This document shows positions 6,704-11,500 of a stretch of 11,500 nt of DNA, piece after piece. The stretch is from NCBI RefSeq assembly GCF_037975245.1, contig NC_092567.1, positions 17,765,876-17,777,375 of the forward strand, written 5' to 3'. The DNA comes from Apostichopus japonicus. Lineage: Eukaryota > Echinodermata > Holothuroidea > Aspidochirotida > Stichopodidae. Position 1 is the first letter of the stretch. Each line of letters begins with the position of its first letter. The notes below the pieces were generated by a model that saw only the letters and a list, made by a program, of their open reading frames with translations, did not search any database and was not told where the DNA came from. The position numbers were made by a program, and so were the translations under genes.

Positions 6704-7933
6704 TTGAACGACAAGGCGAATACCAACAATGTACTAGAAAGGCAAATTAGATTTAGACGAGTTTCATTGGAATAGGGAGCTTTTTCATACCGAGACAATT
6801 ATTATAAAGCAACGATAATATATTTCAGTACCTTAAAACAAATTTAGGCGATTTATAGAACGTGTGATGAGTTGTTAAGCTATTTAGCCATTCACATAAG
6901 CTATTCACATACATAACTACTTTGTGTTAAGATGATTAGATAATTTACTTCTAACCATCAACAGACCATTAGGTTAAGGCTCGGTCTGGATATTAACGTC
7001 GGGCATTTGTGTGACCTCAAAGCGTTTGGAACTCTACAATGCGAAGAATGATTGTAAGCCAAGCTTGGTCGCTTCTACTATTAGAAATGCTTTACATAAA
7101 TCGTCATTATTTGCTAAATGTATGGGGTTGATGCATTACCCTGTGCGTGTTTTAAGGTAAAACCACCTACATAATGTTCAGGTTAGCTCTAAAAGCTAAA
7201 TTACTGTTTTATTTTGGTCAATGGAAAACGTGTTTAGTCTTAGCTATAGTATGTATTCTTTAGAATGGAAAGAGATATCGACTGAGGTAAATGTATTCCT
7301 CAAATTCCACTGCTGTTATTATTCTTGCGGAAGTCGTATGTGCAATATGTAACGAGTTCGGAAGTGTCCGTTTGACTCGCAATATCTTATGCAGATATAC
7401 TGTGGACATAATACTCCTTTTGTTTACGACGAACGATCACACTGTTGAGTGGGTTAGGCAATCAGATTGTGCGAAATTCGATGCGTTTTCGTCCGTGATG
7501 ATGGAAATCAATTGTACAATGTTGTAGTAGAGACATATAATTTAATACATAAAGAAAAGTATGAAACCTTACATACATTTGTTAAATAACACAAGTAAGG
7601 TTTATTTAGCGTAAAGCCAGTTGTAAACTCATAGCCCAACTCAGGAGTAACGTCACAAAATCCTAAGCATGTAGTTTTCAAAACACAAAATTTGGCAAAG
7701 GGTTAATTAGTCCTACATGCACGCATGCAGGCATGTACGGACGCAAGCACTTGTTTGGGTATATTAGAGAACTGAAAGGGAAGGAATGTCTTTCTAGCAA
7801 TAGAATTGTCGTTTCAAGAAATGCCATTAACTGTAGACTGTTAGGTTCGTTTCTATGATACACCAACAGTTTTTTTACAATATGTTTTATATTTAAAAGA
7901 GGTTATAAAGAGACGCGTTTACCAAATTTCTAG
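6704..7933. other. Stretch without recognisable genes
   Basis: AT-rich intergenic or intronic sequence. A 78-codon frame at 7291-7527 has no recognisable motif and no convincing splice sites. A 7-bp inverted repeat, tacatgc...gcatgta (7714-7737), encloses the palindrome gcatgc. No RNA gene is apparent. Confidence 0.45.
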
Positions 7934-7946
7934 ATTTGTATTATAT
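7934..7946 (+). repeat. Left copy of the putative target-site duplication
   Basis: atttgtattatat is identical to 10214-10226 and sits directly before the first Penelope-like codon. Confidence 0.6.
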
Positions 7947-9826
7947 CCAAGAGATGAGCGTACAACACTCTCCTCACTGATGTCCCGCAGTGACATTTTC
8001 ATTAAGCCAGCCGACAAAGGTTCTGCAGTTGTCAACCAGGTTCGACAGAATAGCATCATAGAAGCCATGCGTCATCTCTCCAACAGTGATATTTACACTC
8101 TTCTTGACTCTGATCCCACAGTTATTTTCTTCCAGCAGATAAAACAGCCCATCACTGATATGTACCAGCGGAACCAGATCTCTAAGAAGGCTGTTTCTTT
8201 CCTTTCTCCCACAGACTGTAAGGCAGCCAAGTTATATCTCCTGACCAAAAATTCACAAGCCTGGTCACCCTGGTAGGCCTATCATCTCAGTCAATGGGTC
8301 CCCACCGAGAAGATATCCTTGTTTGTGGAACACTTTATCAAACCTCTTGTTCCTCAGATTAATTCTTATATCCATGACACTCCAGATTTACTCAGGAAAC
8401 TTGAAGATATCAAGAACCAAATCCCAAGTACAGCCATCAACGGTACTTTCGACGTCACCTCTCTGTACACTAACATCCGTCATGCTGAAGGTATCGCAGC
8501 CACGTGTGCAACCCTAAGGAGGTCCACCCTTGTCCACCCATCTCTGACATCAAAGTTCTTATTATGCAACAGGTTCTCACCAAAAACAACTTCACGTTCA
8601 TAGACAAGCATTACCTTCAATCACACGGGACTGTCATGGGAACCAGGATGGCTCCTTCCTATACATGCCTGTTTATGTCTAGCCTTGAAGAACGCATGCT
8701 CAGTACAGCTCCCTGCCGTCCCCTTATCAGGTGGCGCTACATTGATGACCTCTTCTTCGTTTGGACCAGTGATGAGGATAGCCTGTCACCTTCATCAATC
8801 ACATCAATTCTTTCAATAGCACTATCAAATTCATCTCTGATTACTCTCACCAACAGATTAACTTCCTCGATGTGACTGTTTGCAAGGAACGCGGTTCTCT
8901 CTATACAGACCAAGCCCACAGGCACACACCATTATCTCCATTCTTCAAGCTGCCATCCCCGTCACTGCAAGTCTGGAATTACCTACAGTAAAGCACTTCG
9001 TCTTTGTCGCATTTGCTCTAACAATTCCTCTTTCATTCGCCATACAGATGCTTTGGAAAAACACCTTACTGTCAGGGACCATAGCGTCAGCAGGGTGCCT
9101 GAAGCCATTCAGAGAGTCCGCTCCATTTCCAGATCATCTACTTTGGCAGTGAAAGACAAAAAGGGACGAGATTGCGACAACAAGCTGCCCCTGGTTGTTA
9201 CTTTCTACCCAAATATTCCTCCTCTTCAGAAAATCACCTCTAACAACCACAATATTCTCCTCACTTCAGATAGACTTCAACGAGCCGTCCCTGAAAAAAC
9301 CCATCGTAGCCTACAGACGACCACGCAACCTACGAGACCTTCTTGTGCGTGCTGCTGTTCCACCTCTAACTTGTAATCATACACCCATTCAGCATGACAC
9401 TTTCAAATGTGATCGTACTTCTAGATGCATCGTCTGCAGCCACCACATTGTTGAATCCAATTCCATCACCAGCGACAGCATGCTACTCACACACAAGACT
9501 AAGGGTCACATCACTTGCACTACCACCAATGTCATCTATCTGATCTCTTGTAAAGTTTGCGGCATCCAGTATGTGGCGAAACCAAAACCACCCTCACGAA
9601 GTGATTCTATGGTGACAGATCCACAGTCAAATCCATGAAGACTGAGACCCCTGACGGAGAACATTTTAACCTTCCCAACCATACCATTAACGACATGTCC
9701 CTACAGGGGATTGAATCCTTAGGTAGCCGTCCTGACCTAGTACGAATCAGCAGAGGGAGGCTGTGAATGCGACGCCATCGCACCATTGAGCCTCATGGGC
9801 TCAACATTCAGGAAGGACATGACTAA
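7947..9826 (+). pseudogene. Penelope-like RT with GIY-YIG endonuclease, decayed
   Basis: The parts appear in family order. They are DIFIKPADKGSAVV (from about 7995), an IHKPGHPGRPIIS segment (8251 on), FDVTSLYTNI carrying the motif A Asp (about 8449-8478), HGTVMGTRMAPSY (motif B), and RYIDDLFFVW with the catalytic Asp pair (about 8733-8762). Next come INFLDVTV, an SxCHPRHCKSG-type segment, LPLVVTFYPN, PIVAYRRPRNLRDLLVRAAV, a Cys cluster ending RCIVC, and the GIY-YIG start NVIYLISCKVCGIQYVA (Gly of YVG changed to Ala). The endonuclease ends with GEHFN and PHGLN before TAA 9824-9826. At least seven frameshifts break it, near 8246, 8300, 8510, 8783, 8922, 9297 and 9600, several in homopolymer runs. 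A TGA at 9764-9766 stands where a Trp is usual. It is non-functional, and the 5' part of the protein is absent. Confidence 0.9.
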
Positions 9827-10075
9827 CTTTTCTTCTATCCCCCACTCCTTCTCCCCATGTTCCCTCCCCACCCCTTTACTCTTCTTGTCATAGCTCTCTT
9901 CCCCTCCTTTGTTCTCCACAGCTTTTCTGTCTTTGTCCCTCTCCAGATTATTCCCTACCCTGTTCCTTTAATCCTCTCTTTGTCCCTCCACTGTTTATCT
10001 CCTACCTCTCCTGTTCCCCTGTTGCTTTCTTCTCTCTATACCTTGTCTACTTATAATCCACTTACATCTATCTCG
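9827..10075 (+). other. Pyrimidine-rich 3' untranslated region of the Penelope-like element
   Basis: About 240 bases of almost pure C/T on the plus strand (cttctccccatgttccctcc and similar), directly after the endonuclease stop. A long open frame on the plus strand (9857-10153) is a by-product of this composition, rich in Leu/Ser/Pro, with no family motif. Confidence 0.7.
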
Positions 10076-10149
10076 TTGTGTTCACCATGCTCATTAACCT
10101 GTCTGTATTCTGTGCGTATTTTGTCCTTTCCGCTACTGTTACTTGTCAT

Positions 10150-10194
10150 TTAGCCTCTGAAGAAGATCCTGCTAGGATCGAAACGTCAGGCCAA
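10150..10194 (+). ncRNA. Hammerhead-ribozyme-like motif with minimal stem III
   Basis: Reading in order: stem I left arm ttagcct (10150-10156); core CTGAAGA (10157-10163, matching CUGANGA); one extra A (10164); stem II gatcc (10165-10169), loop tgcta, and ggatc (10175-10179); core GAAA (10180-10183); CG, then T and C completing a GUC cleavage triplet (10185-10187); and stem I right arm aggccaa (10188-10194). Stem I pairs over seven positions with one A-C mismatch. Stem III is reduced to the self-complementary ACGU, which cannot fold alone but could pair between two copies. Hammerheads with tiny stem III are known from Penelope-like elements, and the motif lies 20 bases before this element's 3' edge. 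The extra A at position 10.1 departs from the standard core, so activity is uncertain. Confidence 0.65.
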
Positions 10195-10213
10195 CTTACT
10201 TTTACACATTGTA

Positions 10214-10226
10214 ATTTGTATTATAT
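10214..10226 (+). repeat. Right copy of the putative target-site duplication
   Basis: atttgtattatat is identical to 7934-7946. It follows the element's last segment (gccaacttacttttacacat, then tgta). Confidence 0.6.
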
Positions 10227-10710
10227 GTATATCATATTCGACAAAGAACAAAAGGCTGCCTTTTCTCCCCTGCATGGTTTAATTGTGTTACATGACCGTT
10301 TCAAAGATGAAGACAAACATTCGTATAATTACGATGATGAATCGACTATCAAGTCAAGAGGATGACTTTATAAAAAAAGATCTTTGGTTCGTGAACTCTG
10401 AAGTACAAGAATATAAAGCTGGTTCAATACTTATATGAGATTAATGATTGATATACGTTCAGGCGCAAGTCATTGCTGCTATCTTATTAAAGGGAATTAC
10501 AGCTAATGTCAACAATGGGCATTTTGGTATTATTGTGTAGTATTCATTTAGTAACGTTATGGCTATATTTAACTCCTGGAGAAATTGTAGTTTTTGATTT
10601 GCGAATACTTCCTAAGCATATTAAAAAATACTATTCTAACATGTTCAAAAACATCACAAATTGCCAATCTCGTTTATTCCTGTTTGAGTTTGGGGGAGTG
10701 AACGTTTCTT
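10227..10710. other. Flank of the Penelope-like insertion, no clear gene
   Basis: A 75-codon plus-strand frame at 10506-10733 starts with a hydrophobic stretch (MGILVLLCSIHLVTLWLYL) that could be a signal anchor. It has no family motif and ends in a frame different from the exon candidate that follows. I see nothing else to report. Confidence 0.3.
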
Positions 10711-10720
10711 GTGTTGAGCG

Positions 10721-10920
10721 CAGCGTTTACTGAACAAGAATGGTTTCTTCTGATTAATGACGTTTTTCGTCAAAACGGTATTCAACTGCACAACTATGTG
10801 TCCGTCTTTGAAAGTCCAAATCACCAGCAACCCTTAAAAAAATTTATAGACCAGTTCTGGGTCACAGATATTATCACGTGGTACATAATTAAAGGCCAAA
10901 ATGAGAGTAGGCCTATATGA
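10721..10920 (+). pseudogene. Exon-like frame vaguely similar to M13 peptidase N-terminal domain
   Basis: The open frame reads AAFTEQEWFLLINDVFRQNG, then VSVFESPNHQQPLKKFIDQF, then a DIITWYIIK segment and a TGA (10918-10920). The spacing of W, N, V-x-P, L, the hydrophobic pair and the final W resembles the N-terminal alpha-helical domain of M13 metallopeptidases (neprilysin and ECE family). In that domain a buried strand (VVVYAPEYL-like) is followed by helices ending near a Trp. The zinc site lies far downstream in that family and is not in this window. A possible acceptor is gagcgcag, ending at 10723. No good donor follows, so it may be a relic. This is pattern recall, not a search. Confidence 0.28.
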
Positions 10921-11022
10921 GCCATAATTAGTTTGAAAGAAGAGTTTTTAATGAAATTAGTGACGTATCAGTGTGATGTTATTTAAGATTCCAGCAAATT
11001 ATTATCAATTTGCGCAACTTAC

Positions 11023-11334
11023 TTTGCTATCGATTCGCTTTTCCACAAAAAAAGTATTGTCATTCAGATATGAATTTGAAGTATTGAGCTGTTTAAAACG
11101 ACAATATGGACCTAGGTATTTGTCTCTGCTATATGTATTGTGATATCCACGTAAAATATTTACTGAGTTAATATTTGATTGAGTTGGAATATCTTTCTCC
11201 ATGTTTCCGGAATCTTTAGTGTAATCATTGAAATAAAATAAGCTTAGCTGATATACTTTCCATTGATTTAGTTCAGTTGTATTATCATTTGTATAGACCG
11301 ACACACTTTCAAACCTTAAAGACGCTAAATACAT
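11023..11334 (-). CDS. Minus-strand exon candidate ending at a strong donor, unrecognised
   Basis: On the minus strand a frame is open from an ATG at 11334 down to AGCAAA, followed by the donor GTAAGT (plus-strand acttac at 11017-11022). If spliced, the last coding base is 11023. It encodes about 104 residues, including LRFESVSVYTND, WKVYQLSLFYFNDYTKDSG, RGYHNTYSRDKYLGPYC and FFVEKRIDSK, with few Cys and many aromatic residues. An in-frame TGA lies two codons before the ATG. Either the ATG is the start or an acceptor (tgtatttag) at about 11326 begins the exon. There is no family I recognise. Confidence 0.3.
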
Positions 11335-11500
11335 ATTTCATGATAGTTGTTTCCCTATTGGAAGTTAGTAGGACTACATCCTGTGGTTACAGAACCGACA
11401 CAAGGTTGAATTTCTTATTTGGAATAGAGATCAAGCTAGTTTGGAAATTAAATCAAGACATCGTCATTCGCAAAGGATTCGTGTCCAAGTTAACATTCAC
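11335..11500. other. Window end, nothing identified
   Basis: This would be sequence upstream of the minus-strand exon candidate. I see no promoter motif or further exon that I can support. Confidence 0.3.

Larger units (their letters stand above)
7934..10226 (+). mobile_element. 5'-truncated Penelope-like retroelement with flanking duplication
   Basis: The 13-base word atttgtattatat occurs at 7934-7946 and 10214-10226. Recognisable Penelope-like coding begins at the first base after the left copy (7947, reading PRDERTTLSSL, then PADKG), in the middle of what should be a longer protein. The right copy follows the element's 3' tail and its hammerhead-like motif. This is what target-primed reverse transcription that stopped short would leave: 5' truncation with a target-site duplication. 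The interior is the RT and GIY-YIG coding relic (7947-9826) and a 3' region (9827-10213). Similar 13-mers can arise by chance in AT-rich DNA, but coincidence at both edges is unlikely. Confidence 0.75.

Noticed and set aside
7291-7527. 78-codon plus-strand frame with hydrophobic N-terminal half
   Set aside because: There is no recognisable motif, no convincing splice sites and no supporting neighbour; this length is expected by chance.
7714-7737. tacatgc...gcatgta inverted repeat around gcatgc
   Set aside because: Short alternating-sequence palindrome without context; I could not tie it to an element end or regulatory site.
9857-10365. Overlapping plus-strand frames in the C/T-rich region and through the hammerhead-like motif
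   Set aside because: The first is a Leu/Ser/Pro composition artefact. The second translates the ribozyme-like sequence (ASEEDPARIETSG), which I take to be a spurious frame.
1-11500. CRISPR array, bacterial operon, tRNA or rRNA genes
   Set aside because: No regularly spaced repeats, no ribosome binding sites before frames, and no tRNA or rRNA-like structure; the sequence is eukaryotic in character.

Overview
The window looks like animal nuclear DNA: AT-rich, intron-containing and dense with decayed retroelements, with no bacterial operon structure. The recurring word taggcct/agcctac (about 551, 955, 972, 8274 and 10911) is one I associate with echinoderm and other marine deuterostome genomes. 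A sea cucumber or similar marine invertebrate is my guess, not a demonstrated assignment.

Layout from left to right. (1) 1-1770 holds a two-exon gene relic. Exon 1 (ATG 121, donor after 467) and exon 2 (from 1570) encode a small Cys/His-rich protein, broken by one in-frame stop and one frameshift. (2) Without a gap this runs into the decayed 3' half of a BEL/Pao LTR retrotransposon (about 1774-3186): the end of the reverse transcriptase with the region Pfam names Peptidase_A17, then RNase H, then a polypurine tract and one LTR. Integrase, gag and the 5' LTR are missing. (3) 3187-4308 is non-coding, with diverged repeats, a C-run/G-run hairpin and a 24-bp perfect palindrome. (4) 4309-6703 contains two copies of a pair of conserved blocks (A then B) around two unrelated inserts. 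Each block A ends at a splice acceptor. The first insert is a 399-nt exon for a secreted-looking domain. The second is a possible terminal exon with a Cys-rich tail and a poly(A) signal. The two exons join in phase, so 4490-6396 may be the 3' end of one host gene. (5) 6704-7933 shows nothing I can name. (6) 7947-10213 is a 5'-truncated Penelope-like element with reverse transcriptase, GIY-YIG endonuclease and a pyrimidine-rich 3' tail. It carries a hammerhead-ribozyme-like motif near its 3' end and is flanked by a 13-bp direct repeat that fits a target-site duplication. (7) 10227-11500 contains only weak exon candidates: one on the plus strand vaguely like the N-terminal domain of M13 (neprilysin) peptidases, and one on the minus strand ending at a strong donor.

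The best-supported content is the two retroelements. The most unusual signals are the reduced hammerhead-like motif, the exact fit between the truncated element and its flanking repeat, and the duplicated intron blocks that hold different exons. No complete, intact gene is visible.
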